64,000 nucleotides of DNA from Bordetella parapertussis (GTDB lineage Bacteria; Pseudomonadota; Gammaproteobacteria; Burkholderiales; SG8-41), in contig CAMDLH010000001.1 of assembly GCA_945901405.1 (NCBI GenBank), positions 1 through 64,000 of the forward strand, read 5' to 3'. Below are positions 54,608-62,817 of this stretch, in pieces. The notes beneath the pieces were generated by a model. It was not told the DNA's origin. It made no database searches and worked only from the letters and a program-made list of their open reading frames with translations. A program made the translations under genes and the position numbers. Positions within the stretch are counted from its first letter, which is position 1. Every line of letters begins with the position of its first letter.

Positions 54608-55576
54608 CTAGGGTTTTTTCGCCCCAATGAATTCCATGAATTCGCCCACTGCAGGCATCTGCTTGGTTAGATATTGCGTTAGCGCCGCGCTGCCCATGTA
54701 GGTGTTCTCGTACATGTTCTTCGATGCGTAGTCGCGCCATCCGGCGCTCTTGTGCGCGCGTTCGGCCATCGCCTCCATCACGGCGAGCGTTTCCTTGGGC
54801 ACGCCCGCGGGCATGGCCAAGCCGCGTCCGCCGCCGACGTGCACGTTGATGCCGAGTTCCCGTAACGTCGGCACGTCGGGCAAGCCCGTCAGGCGCTGCT
54901 CGGCGGGCACGGCGAGTATGCGCAGGCGCTTGGCCTCGACGCCGCTCATCACCTCGCTCACGTTTTCCATGGTGAGATCGACGTGTTTGCCCATCACCGC
55001 GGCCATGGCATCGCTGCCGCTCTTGAACGACACGTATTTGAATTTCGCGCCGGTGGCTTTTTCGAGTTGATACTGAAAGAAGCGCGCGGTGCCGGTGGCC
55101 GAGGCGATGCCGTTGATGATGGTGTCCGGCGATTGTTTCGCGGCGTCGAGCAACTCCTTGAAGGTTTTGAATTTGGAGTCGGCGGGCACGGTGATCGATT
55201 GCAAATCAAAGCCGAACAACGCGACCGGCGAGTAGATGCCAAGGTCAAGCCCGGCGTCCGGGCGATTCGCCAGCGCCAGCACGATGGTGCTCGACAGCGA
55301 CAACAGATAATGCGGATCGGCGCGCCTGCCCTTGATGAAGGTCGAAGCCACAGCGCCGCTGCCGCCAGGGCGGTTGACGATGGTGAAGGGCTGCGACAAC
55401 AATTTTTCGCGCGCGGCGATTTCGGCGACCAGGCGCCCGAATACATCCTGCCCGCCGCCGGGATTGGTGTGGATCACCATTTCGACCGGCTTGGAGGGAA
55501 ACGATTGCGCGCAGACGGCAAACGGCGACATTGCCAGGGCGACGCCAGCGCCGCGCAGAAGTTGTGAAAGTGTCAT
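54608..55576 (-). CDS. Bug/TctC-family solute-binding protein
   Basis: A 322-residue receptor, coupled by position to the enolase-superfamily gene. The signal peptide ends near VCAQS and is followed by 'FPSKPVEMVIHTNPGGGQD', a diverged first strand (IHTNPGGG for VPxxPGG). 'LNTxxxxYGSxG' is replaced by 'DTIINGIASATGTARFFQYQL', so the second lobe also differs from the other ten. Its ribosome site (GAGGAG) is good. The 136-base upstream gap holds a dispersed-motif copy facing the divergent gene. Confidence 0.9.
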   Translation of the reverse strand: MTLSQLLRGAGVALAMSPFAVCAQSFPSKPVEMVIHTNPGGGQDVFGRLVAEIAAREKLLSQPFTIVNRPGGSGAVASTFIKGRRADPHYLLSLSSTIVLALANRPDAGLDLGIYSPVALFGFDLQSITVPADSKFKTFKELLDAAKQSPDTIINGIASATGTARFFQYQLEKATGAKFKYVSFKSGSDAMAAVMGKHVDLTMENVSEVMSGVEAKRLRILAVPAEQRLTGLPDVPTLRELGINVHVGGGRGLAMPAGVPKETLAVMEAMAERAHKSAGWRDYASKNMYENTYMGSAALTQYLTKQMPAVGEFMEFIGAKKP

Positions 55577-55667
55577 CGGTTGTTCTCCTCGGATTGTTTA
55601 TTGGGGTGTTGCAACAGCCGCGAAGCGTAACATAACGCGGGCCTTGCTGGCCACGGGCGGTGTTAAT

Positions 55668-55692
55668 GTAAGTAATTTTTTTTATTGAATAA
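55668..55692 (-). repeat. Dispersed AT-rich motif, copy 8
   Basis: On the minus strand TCAATAAAAAAA-ATTAC-TTACA-TTA, in the divergent gap between the Bug gene (start 55576) and the DUF2520 gene (start 55733). It lacks the C of AAAAACA. Spacing to the plus-strand start is about 40 bases, in reverse orientation to it. Confidence 0.65.
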
Positions 55693-55732
55693 ATTGTGAT
55701 AATGCCATGCGGTGTATGATGGCGGCAAAATC

Positions 55733-56602
55733 ATGAAAACACTCAATATCATCGGCGCAGGGCGCGTCGGCCGCACGCTGGCCTCGCTGTGGGAAGAAAA
55801 GCGCACATTCGTCATCGGTGATGTGCTCGACCGCACGCCGGCGGGCGCGCGCGAGGCGGTTGCGTTCATCGGCGACGGACGCGCGGTCAACAACATCAGC
55901 GAAATGCAGGCGGCGGACGTGTGGATGTTGACGCCGCAAGACGCGGCCATCGTGAGCTGCGGCGACGCGCTGGCGGCGAGCGGCTTGCTGCGCGCGGGCG
56001 ACATTGTGTTTCATTGCAGCGGCGCCATGCCTTCGACCGAGTTGAAAACGGCGCTCGCCTGCGGCGCGCATGTGGCCGGTGTGCATCCACTGAAAAGTTT
56101 CGCCGATCCGCGCGACGCAGTGCGCAACTTTACCGGCACCTATTGCGCGGCCGAAGGCGCACGCGACGCGCTTGAGGTTTTGAAACCCGCGTTCGAGCGC
56201 ATCGGCGCGCGCGTGTCGGAGATCGACGCGCAATTCAAGACGATTTATCACACGGCCAGCGTGATCGTGTGCAACTACTTGACCGCGCTGATGGAAGCGG
56301 GGTTGAAGTGCTACGAAAAATCCGGCCTGCCGCGCGAGACCGCCAGCGCGATGATGGAGCCGCTGGTGCGCGAGACGGTGGATAACGTATTTCGCATGGG
56401 CACGGTGAAGGCGCTGACCGGGCCCATCGCACGCGGCGATCATGCGGTGGTGGCGAAGCAGATGCAGGCGCTCGCCGAGTGGGATCCGCGGCTTGCGGTG
56501 CTGTATCGCGAACTGGGGGCGATTGCGGTGGATTTGTCGCGTGCGCAGGGCGAGGCGGGTGGGGAGGCTTTGGCGGAGTTGTCTAAGATATTAAAGGCGT
56601 GA
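55733..56602 (+). CDS. Rossmann/DUF2520-domain oxidoreductase-like protein
   Basis: A 289-residue protein with an N-terminal NAD(P) fold ('LNIIGAGRVGRTLASLW') and a C-terminal helical DUF2520 domain ('FKTIYHTASVIVCNYLTALMEAGLKCYEKSGL', 'GPIARGDHAVV'). This is the ProC/6-phosphogluconate-dehydrogenase-like layout with 'GVHPLKSFADP' between the domains. The substrate is unknown. The ATG at 55733 is preferred to a GTG at 55712. A long inverted repeat follows the stop. Confidence 0.87.
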   Translation: MKTLNIIGAGRVGRTLASLWEEKRTFVIGDVLDRTPAGAREAVAFIGDGRAVNNISEMQAADVWMLTPQDAAIVSCGDALAASGLLRAGDIVFHCSGAMPSTELKTALACGAHVAGVHPLKSFADPRDAVRNFTGTYCAAEGARDALEVLKPAFERIGARVSEIDAQFKTIYHTASVIVCNYLTALMEAGLKCYEKSGLPRETASAMMEPLVRETVDNVFRMGTVKALTGPIARGDHAVVAKQMQALAEWDPRLAVLYRELGAIAVDLSRAQGEAGGEALAELSKILKA

Positions 56603-56720
56603 AGGGTGTAAATTCGTGAAGGGTGAAGGGGTACCTCAGTGGGCCGTGACGCAATTTATGGCTATCCCCGCGAAAGGGGGCCCCCTTCACGCATTCACCC
56701 TTCGCCCTTCACGCTTTTAA
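56597..56720. repeat. Long imperfect inverted repeat (GTGAAGGG units)
   Basis: GCGTGAAGGGTG and CGTGAAGGGTGAAGGGG on the left face CCCCCTTCACG and CACCCTTCGCCCTTCACGC on the right, around a 60-base centre. The transcript of the DUF2520 gene would end in a large hairpin. The unit looks like a mobile repeat more than a classical terminator, since no U-run follows. Confidence 0.55.
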
Positions 56721-56770
56721 GAACCACCGCAGTACAATACCCCGCTCCTCTCTAAAGACCAAAGAACACA

Positions 56771-57700
56771 GTGAGCATCGACCAACAAATCCGCCACCGC
56801 ATCCTGCGCGGCATCACCCTGAACCGCACGCCGGGCTTTCACTTCACCGGCAATTTTTTGAGTCCTTCGTACGATCATGTTTCCGTCGAGGCGGTGCATG
56901 CCTCGCTCAACGTGGGGCCGCATTGCACGGATGCGAATGGCAGCATCAATTACGGCGCGCTGGCGGTGTTTGCCGACCTTGCGGTGGCTTCCAACGTGCG
57001 TGCGGGGCACGACCGCGCGGCGCGGCTCGCGACCGTAAACATGAACATGCATTTCACCGGCGCGCCGATGACCGGGCGCATCGAGGCGAAGACGGCGCTG
57101 CAAGGTTATGTCGTCAACGCCACCAGCCGCCAGGGCGCGGGCATCGTTACCATCAGCGCCAACGGGCAGCCGGTGTGTTTCGGCACGGGGGCGTTCATGG
57201 TGCTCAATCCGCCCAAGGGTGTGGCGTTGTACAACATGGAGTTGCGCCGTGAGAGCGACCCGGAAGTACCGCTGCTAACCGAAGCCGAATTGACGCGCGA
57301 GGAGCGCCAGATCATGCGGCGCGCGGATGAGGCGATTGCCGTATCGAGTGACGGCGGATTCCTCCGCCGCTTCTGGGGCTATGACACGCATGCGCTCACC
57401 AAGGGCGCGGCGGGCACGCTGAAAAACGGACCGCACGTGGGCAACCGCGTCGGCCATTTGCAGGGCGGCATCACGATGGGGCTGGGCATGGCCACCGCCG
57501 AGGCCGCGCTGCCGCCGACCTCGATGATCAGCGCGGTGTCGGCGTGGTTCATCAGTCCCGGCGAGGGGCGCGCGATCAAGGCGAAATCGAAAATCGTGCA
57601 TCACGGGCGGCTTACCAGCGTGATTCGCACGCAGATCACCGGCAAGAACAACCGGCGCGTGATGGAAATGGTCACCACGCACGCGCATAAAGCAGCTTAG
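56771..57700 (+). CDS. Double hotdog thioesterase-like protein (PaaI type)
   Basis: A 309-residue protein made of two hotdog halves. The N-half has 'HCTDANGSINYGALAVFADLAVASNV' and 'ATVNMNMHFTGAP', and the C-half 'NRVGHLQGGITMGLGMATAEAALPP', like PaaI thioesterases where an Asn/Asp-Gly pair near the helix forms the active site. Such enzymes hydrolyse acyl-CoA thioesters in the cytosol. The start is GTG with no clear ribosome site. The radical SAM gene begins 5 bases after its stop. Confidence 0.83.
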   Translation: MSIDQQIRHRILRGITLNRTPGFHFTGNFLSPSYDHVSVEAVHASLNVGPHCTDANGSINYGALAVFADLAVASNVRAGHDRAARLATVNMNMHFTGAPMTGRIEAKTALQGYVVNATSRQGAGIVTISANGQPVCFGTGAFMVLNPPKGVALYNMELRRESDPEVPLLTEAELTREERQIMRRADEAIAVSSDGGFLRRFWGYDTHALTKGAAGTLKNGPHVGNRVGHLQGGITMGLGMATAEAALPPTSMISAVSAWFISPGEGRAIKAKSKIVHHGRLTSVIRTQITGKNNRRVMEMVTTHAHKAA

Positions 57701-57705
57701 GTCCC

Positions 57706-58824
57706 GTGGTGCTGCGAACGCTCTCCGGCAAGCATACCGACCCGCGCAAGGGAAGGGGTGCGGCGATCAACCCTGAGGGGCGCTTCGAGAAAGTCGAACG
57801 CGAGGCGTACGACGACGGCTGGATGCATGATGAAGAGGACGATGAGGGCGACGGGCGCGCGCTGAAGACGCAGATCATCGAGGAAACCGCGGCGTCGATC
57901 ATCACACGCAACAACTCGCCGGACATTCCGTTCACGCAATCGATCAATCCGTATCAGGGCTGCGAGCACGGCTGCTCGTATTGCTACGCGCGGCCCACGC
58001 ATGCCTATCGCAACCTGTCGCCGGGCGTGGATTTCGAGACGCGTATTTTTGCCAAGATCAACGCGGCGGAATTGCTGCGCAAGGAATTGGCCAAGCCCGG
58101 TTACAAGTGCGAAGTGATTTCGCTCGGGGCGAACACCGACCCGTATCAACCGGCCGAGAAGAAACTCGGCATCACGCGCGCGGTGCTGGAGGTGTGCGCG
58201 GAATTCAACCAGCCGGTGGGCATCGTCACCAAGAACGCAATGGTCGAACGGGACATCGATATCCTTGCGTCCATGGCGCAACGCAAGCTGGTCAACGTGC
58301 ATCTGTCGGTGAACAATCTCGATCACGACATCGCGCGCAGGCTGGAGCCGCGCTGCTCCGCGCCCGCGCGGCGCTTGCAGGCGATACGCACGTTGAGTGA
58401 GGCCGGCGTGCCGGTGGGCGTGCTGGTGGCGCCGGTGATTCCGTTTTTGAACGACGACCAGATCGAAGCCGTGCTCGAAGCAGCATTCGAGGCAGGGGCG
58501 ACGCAAGCTGGATACGTCGTGCTGCGCCTGCCATACGAAGTGAAAACGCTATTCCGCGACTGGCTCGAACGCCACTATCCGTTGAAGGCCAAACACGTGA
58601 TGAGCCGTGTGCACGAGTTTCGCGGCGGACGTGATAATGATCCGAACTTCGGCAGCCGCATGCGGGGGCAGGGCGAATTCGCCGACTTGCTGGCGAAACG
58701 TTTCGCCATCGCCAAGCGGCGCATAGGGTACGAAGAACGGTCGCGTATGATGCGCAATGCCTCGTTGGATACAACATTGTTTCGCGTGCCTGGGTGCGAG
58801 GCGCGGCAGGGATCGTTGTTTTGA
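57706..58824 (+). CDS. PA0069-type radical SAM protein
   Basis: A 372-residue radical SAM protein; 'INPYQGCEHGCSYCYARPTHAY' gives the cluster Cys86-x3-Cys90-x2-Cys93. 'FETRIFAKINAAELLRKELAKPGY' and 'SLGANTDPYQPAEKKLGITR' are typical of the PA0069/SplB-like family. The N-terminal 60 residues ('GRGAAINPEGRFE') are also family hallmarks. The biochemical role is not established; relatives of spore photoproduct lyase repair or modify nucleic acid. GTG start, in a unit with the thioesterase and probably the amidohydrolase. Confidence 0.9.
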   Translation: MVLRTLSGKHTDPRKGRGAAINPEGRFEKVEREAYDDGWMHDEEDDEGDGRALKTQIIEETAASIITRNNSPDIPFTQSINPYQGCEHGCSYCYARPTHAYRNLSPGVDFETRIFAKINAAELLRKELAKPGYKCEVISLGANTDPYQPAEKKLGITRAVLEVCAEFNQPVGIVTKNAMVERDIDILASMAQRKLVNVHLSVNNLDHDIARRLEPRCSAPARRLQAIRTLSEAGVPVGVLVAPVIPFLNDDQIEAVLEAAFEAGATQAGYVVLRLPYEVKTLFRDWLERHYPLKAKHVMSRVHEFRGGRDNDPNFGSRMRGQGEFADLLAKRFAIAKRRIGYEERSRMMRNASLDTTLFRVPGCEARQGSLF

Positions 58825-58865
58825 GGCTGAAGAATTTTTGGCGATTGCTTGGTAAAGGAGATGTG

Positions 58866-59882
58866 ATGACGAACGGTAAAGGGCCGCGTGGTGCAGGCCC
58901 GGTAGTGGATACACATGCACACTGGTTTCCCGAGGAATGGGTGCAACTCATCGAGAAAGACGGCGCGCGCTGTGGGGCAAGCATCATACGCCAGGGCGAG
59001 AACCTCACGTTCAAGGGCGGCGGCCTCACGTCGGCGTTTTCAACCGCGTTTGTCGATCTTGATCTGCGGCTCGCCGCGATGGATAAGCAGGGTGTTGATG
59101 TGCATGCGCTGTCGCTCACCACGCCGATGGTGTATTTCGCCCCGGGTGATTACGCGCTGGCGCTGTCGCAGGTGTACAACGATGCCGCGTCCGCCGCGCA
59201 TCGCAAGCACGCCAAGCGTTTTGTCGGCATGGCGATGCTGCCGATGCACGCACCCGAGCTTGCGCTGAAAGAACTTGAACGCGCGGCGAAGCTGCCCGGC
59301 ATGCGCGGGCTATACATGGGCACGCACGTGATCGACAAGGAGCTCGACGATCCATCGTTCTTTGACGTGTACGCCAAATGCGAGGAACTTGGCTGGCCGA
59401 TTTATCTGCATCCGATGGACCCGATCGGCATGCCGCGCATGAAGAAGTATTACCTGATCAACCTGTGCGGCAATCCGTACGATACCGGCATCGCCGCGGC
59501 GCATCTTATTTTCGGCGGGGTGATGGATCGCTTTCCGAAGCTGCACGTGATGCTACCGCACGCCGGCGGCACGTTCCCTGGGCTGGTGGGGCGCTGGGAT
59601 CACGGCACGAAAGTGCGCGCGGAATTGAAACACATGAAGCAGCCGCCCAGCGCGTATCTGCGGCGCTTCAGCTACGACACCATCGGCCACAGCGATGAAA
59701 TCATGGCGAACTTGATTCGCATGGTTGGCGCCGACCGCGTGGTACTGGGCAGTGATTACTGTTTCGACATGGGTCATGAACAGCCGGTGGAAATCGTCGA
59801 GCGCTGGCCCGCGGTGCCGGCAAGCGACCGTGATTTGATCCTGGGCGGCAATGCGGCGCGTATGTTGAAGTTGGTGGGGTGA
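58866..59882 (+). CDS. Amidohydrolase 2 family protein (ACMSD-like)
   Basis: A 338-residue TIM-barrel hydrolase/decarboxylase. Metal ligands are His17 and His19 in 'VVDTHAHWFP', His in 'IYLHPMDP', His in 'VMLPHAGGTFPG' and Asp in 'VLGSDYCFDMG'. It resembles the ACMSD-like protein at 21922 but is clearly a separate paralogue, with an inserted 'GASIIRQGENLTFKGGGLTSAF'. The ribosome site AAAGGAG lies 5 bases before the ATG. Likely substrates are carboxylated aromatic-ring-cleavage products. Confidence 0.88.
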   Translation: MTNGKGPRGAGPVVDTHAHWFPEEWVQLIEKDGARCGASIIRQGENLTFKGGGLTSAFSTAFVDLDLRLAAMDKQGVDVHALSLTTPMVYFAPGDYALALSQVYNDAASAAHRKHAKRFVGMAMLPMHAPELALKELERAAKLPGMRGLYMGTHVIDKELDDPSFFDVYAKCEELGWPIYLHPMDPIGMPRMKKYYLINLCGNPYDTGIAAAHLIFGGVMDRFPKLHVMLPHAGGTFPGLVGRWDHGTKVRAELKHMKQPPSAYLRRFSYDTIGHSDEIMANLIRMVGADRVVLGSDYCFDMGHEQPVEIVERWPAVPASDRDLILGGNAARMLKLVG

Positions 59883-59897
59883 GTTAACGTCAACACC

Positions 59898-59990
59898 TCC
59901 AACGCAAAGGCGCAAAGACGCAAAGGAAACGCAAAGAACATCTAGTCCTGCTTTTCTTTGCGTGTTGTTCTTTGCGCCTTTGCATTGAGG
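59898..59990. repeat. Inverted repeat of GCAAAGACGCAAAGG units
   Basis: AACGCAAAGGCGCAAAGACG plus AACGCAAAG faces TTCTTTGCGCCTTTGC across a short loop, a common interspersed bacterial hairpin. The rest of the 245-base gap before psiF shows no gene apart from a dispersed-motif copy at its end. Confidence 0.6.
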
Positions 59991-60087
59991 TCTTTAGCGG
60001 TCGTGCGCTTGCTTCATGTCATCGCACTCGCGCATGGCGCGTTATTGACTGTGCCGCTGCCCGGTGGCGACCATAAAACGCATCCAA

Positions 60088-60110
60088 TGTAAGTAATTGT
60101 TTTTAAAAGA
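60088..60110 (-). repeat. Dispersed AT-rich motif, copy 9
   Basis: On the minus strand TTTTAAAAACA-ATTAC-TTACA-TTG, ending 17 bases before the psiF-like start at 60128 and in reverse orientation to that gene. Confidence 0.72.
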
Positions 60111-60127
60111 TAATTTAAGGAATGGAA

Positions 60128-60613
60128 ATGAAGAAATTGATCGCGATGGTGTGCTTCATGCTTGCTGCGTCGCCATTGGCGTTTGCGCAAGATAAAGCCA
60201 AGGACGCGCCGAAAGCGGCGCCCGCCGCCGAAGTGAAGGCCGACAAGGGCAAGGACGCGGAGAAGAAATCCGAGAAGAGCAAGGGCGACGAAAAGAAAAC
60301 TGATGCTGCCAAAGGCGACAAGGCCAAGGGCGACGAGAAAAAAGCCGAGAAAGCGAAGAAAGCGCCTAGTCCGGCGGAGAAGGCCAGGGCAGAGCGCAGG
60401 AGCCGTTGCAACGAACAGGCCGGCGAGAAGAAGGGCGACGAGCGCAGAAAATTCATGTCGGCTTGCGAGAAGGAGCAGAAGAAAATTGATGACGATAAGA
60501 GGAAGGCTCAGCAGGCAAGTACGACTGCCTGCGGCAAGGAAGCAGACGGCAAGAAACTCAAAGGCGACGACCGCAAGAAATTCGTGAACGAGTGCTTGTC
60601 CGCCAAGAAGTAA
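60128..60613 (+). CDS. PsiF-family secreted Lys-rich protein
   Basis: A 161-residue exported protein: signal peptide 'MKKLIAMVCFMLAASPLAFA', a 70-residue Lys/Ala/Asp-rich low-complexity linker, then two PsiF repeats ('RSRCNEQAGEKKGDERRKFMSACEKEQKK' and 'TACGKEADGKKLKGDDRKKFVNECL'). Each repeat has a Cys pair that probably forms a disulfide. PsiF is phosphate-starvation induced in E. coli, with unknown function. The ATG at 60128 has AAGGA 6 bases upstream and is favoured over 60122. Confidence 0.88.
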   Translation: MKKLIAMVCFMLAASPLAFAQDKAKDAPKAAPAAEVKADKGKDAEKKSEKSKGDEKKTDAAKGDKAKGDEKKAEKAKKAPSPAEKARAERRSRCNEQAGEKKGDERRKFMSACEKEQKKIDDDKRKAQQASTTACGKEADGKKLKGDDRKKFVNECLSAKK

Positions 60614-60707
60614 GTTCTAGAGTTCTAATTTGCTGCCTTGTTGAAAGGCGCGCACGAATGGGGGCATACTGGAGACGGTATGCCCCTTTTTCATTGCAGG
60701 AGCAGGC

Positions 60708-61436
60708 ATGAAGTTGCTCGCGATTTTCGTGCTGGCAGGTTTGATGAATACAGCAAACGCGCAAAATAGTTTCGACGCCGAGCGCCGCCAGATGGTTGAC
60801 GAAATTGCCGCCATGGCGCGCGATACCAGCCGCGAGACCGGACGTGCGGTTTTCAGCGAGCGCGTGATGGCGGCGATGCGCAAGGTCGAGCGTCACCGCC
60901 TGGTGCCGAGCGCGCAGATCGCCAACGCCTATCGCAACCGCCCGCTGCCCATAGGCAACAACCAGACGATTTCGCAGCCCTATATCGTGGCGTTGATGAC
61001 GGACTTGTTGGACGCCAGGCCCGAAGGCCGCGTGCTGGAGATCGGCACCGGTTCCGGTTATCAGGCTGCGGTGCTCGCAGAAATCGTGCGCGAGGTCTAC
61101 ACCATTGAGATTGTCGAGCCGCTGGGCAAAACCGCAGCCGCGAACCTGCGCGACATGGGTTACCGCAACATCGTTACCCGCATCGGCGACGGCTACAAGG
61201 GCTGGCCAGAGCAGGCGCCGTTCGACGCCATCATCGTCACCGCCGCCGCGCGCGAAACGCCGCCGGCGCTGATCGAACAACTAAAACCCGGCGGCAAACT
61301 GGTGATACCCACCGGCGCGCCGTCGGACACGCAAACGCTATTCGTGTATGAAAAAAGCCGCGATGGAAAAGTGACGCGGCGTGAATTGCTGCAGGTGCGC
61401 TTTGTACCGCTCACCGGCGGCTCGGCTAAGCAGTGA
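60708..61436 (+). CDS. pcm: Exported protein-L-isoaspartate O-methyltransferase
   Basis: A 242-residue PIMT homologue: 'MRKVERHRLVPSAQIANAYRNRPLPIGNNQTISQPYIVALMTDLL', the SAM site 'VLEIGTGSGYQAAVLA' (about 109-124), 'YTIEIVEPLG' and 'PFDAIIVTAAA'. PIMT methylates isoaspartyl residues in damaged proteins. The first 19 residues (MKLLAIFVLAGLMNTANAQ) form a good signal peptide, so this copy should be periplasmic, where SAM is not known to be available. The ribosome site GCAGGAGCAGGC is good. It is convergent with the esterase gene. Confidence 0.88.
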   Translation: MKLLAIFVLAGLMNTANAQNSFDAERRQMVDEIAAMARDTSRETGRAVFSERVMAAMRKVERHRLVPSAQIANAYRNRPLPIGNNQTISQPYIVALMTDLLDARPEGRVLEIGTGSGYQAAVLAEIVREVYTIEIVEPLGKTAAANLRDMGYRNIVTRIGDGYKGWPEQAPFDAIIVTAAARETPPALIEQLKPGGKLVIPTGAPSDTQTLFVYEKSRDGKVTRRELLQVRFVPLTGGSAKQ

Positions 61437-61540
61437 TGAGTGCTAAGTGTTGAGTGTTGAGTTAAAGTGTCCGCGCGCACGGCGCGCGCAATTTTCAACT
61501 CAACACTAAACGCTCATCACTCAACACTGAGTTTCCTGAC
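61434..61540. terminator. Long inverted repeat between convergent genes
   Basis: GATGAGTGCTAAGTGTTGAG and TGTTGAGTT on the left face CAACTCAACACTAAACGCTC and ATCACTCAACACTGAG on the right, with GCGCGCACGGCGCGCGC between. A bidirectional terminator for pcm and the esterase is likely. Its right end overlaps the last codons of the esterase. Confidence 0.6.
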
Positions 61541-62719
61541 TATCCACGGCAGCACGACTTTCTGAAAAATATCGCGGCTGCTCCAGCCCTGCGAGCGGCC
61601 CATGTGGCCTCCTGCCGGATTGACCCACACGTCTTTCGGGTCGCCGTGTTTCATCAACAGGTACAAATCCGCGATGGGTTGCTGCGTGTCGCGCTCGCCG
61701 TTGACCACCAGCATGGGGGCGGCGGGTTTGTCGAGAAAGCCGCGCGTGAGCAGCGACAGCTTCGGCCCGAAGGCCAGATATTCTTCCTCGGTTTTCGTGC
61801 CGTAGACCGCAGAGCGCGCGGGGAAGATGTCGAACAGGTATTCGCGCGTGGAGAACGATTTCTTTTGCCACTCCGGCTGGAAAAACCCGTGGATGCCCAC
61901 GCCGTGCACCACCGCGCCGCGTATGCGGTCTTTTTCGGTGTAGGCCATCAGCGCCGCCCAGTAGCCGCTCCAACTGCGGCCCTGCACCACGATGCGTTTT
62001 GCATCGACGTCGGCGCGCGTTTGCAGCCAGTCGAGTGCGCGCGTGAGCATGCGCTCGGAGCCCACGTCGATCAGCAGCGGCGCCTGGCCCGTACCCGGCA
62101 TGTCGATGGCGAACACGCCGATGCCGTGCTTCAGAAAATCGTCCACGCGCGCGATCACGTCTTCCTTGCGCGAATCCAGCCCATTGATGCCGAACACGAT
62201 GGGCGCGGATTTGCCGGTGGCGGGCAGCCGCAGATATGCCACCAGCTCCTTGCCCTCGAACGGGATGCGCACGGTCTCGATTGGCGGGCTTAGCAACTTG
62301 CCATAGGCCTGAAACGCTTCGAGCGAACGGTCATACGCTTTTTGCTTGCCCGGAGAAAGCCGCTCGCTTGGCCAGCGCCCGGTGTTGAAGTTGTGCCACG
62401 CGTGGTAATAGGCTTCGGCGGCTTCTTTCGGCGATGATTTTTCAAGCGCGCGCGCTTCACTCATGTAACGCTCGCCGTTGGCGATCCACGCCGCCGCCCA
62501 GTCCTCGCGATCGAGGCTGTTGATGCGGGCCAACGCCTGGCGTGCGTCGTCGGGTTTAACCCCCGACATCGGCGGCGCATTACGATCCGCGCGGCGCTGC
62601 GTTTCCTGCTTCAATTCATCGAGATTGCGCGGACCCCAGATTTGCGCGTTAACCATTGCGGGCAAGGCGGCGGCGATAAAGGTTAGTGGCGCAACGATCA
62701 GCAACTGACTCAAACGCAT
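61517..62719 (-). CDS. Secreted alpha/beta hydrolase (FrsA/DUF1100-like esterase)
   Basis: A 400-residue exported serine hydrolase: signal peptide to about MVNAQ, a helical N-terminal domain ('DREDWAAAWIANGERYMSEARALEKSS'), then the hydrolase core. The nucleophile elbow is 'VVQGRSWSGYWA' (GxSxG), the acid is likely in 'VVNGERDTQQP' and the base in 'GGHMG'. 'FGINGLDSRKED' builds the oxyanion side. The ATG at 62719 has GGGAG 8 bases upstream. It probably acts on an ester in the periplasm; the substrate is unknown. Confidence 0.87.
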   Translation of the reverse strand: MRLSQLLIVAPLTFIAAALPAMVNAQIWGPRNLDELKQETQRRADRNAPPMSGVKPDDARQALARINSLDREDWAAAWIANGERYMSEARALEKSSPKEAAEAYYHAWHNFNTGRWPSERLSPGKQKAYDRSLEAFQAYGKLLSPPIETVRIPFEGKELVAYLRLPATGKSAPIVFGINGLDSRKEDVIARVDDFLKHGIGVFAIDMPGTGQAPLLIDVGSERMLTRALDWLQTRADVDAKRIVVQGRSWSGYWAALMAYTEKDRIRGAVVHGVGIHGFFQPEWQKKSFSTREYLFDIFPARSAVYGTKTEEEYLAFGPKLSLLTRGFLDKPAAPMLVVNGERDTQQPIADLYLLMKHGDPKDVWVNPAGGHMGRSQGWSSRDIFQKVVLPWIVRKLSVE

Positions 62720-62817
62720 GTCGATACTCCCGGCAGAAGTTGGATGCCGCGAATTGTCGCATGCATGGCGGCGGCGGAAAATGCCCCGCCGCGCCGAACG
62801 ACCAGAGGCAGGGGCCG

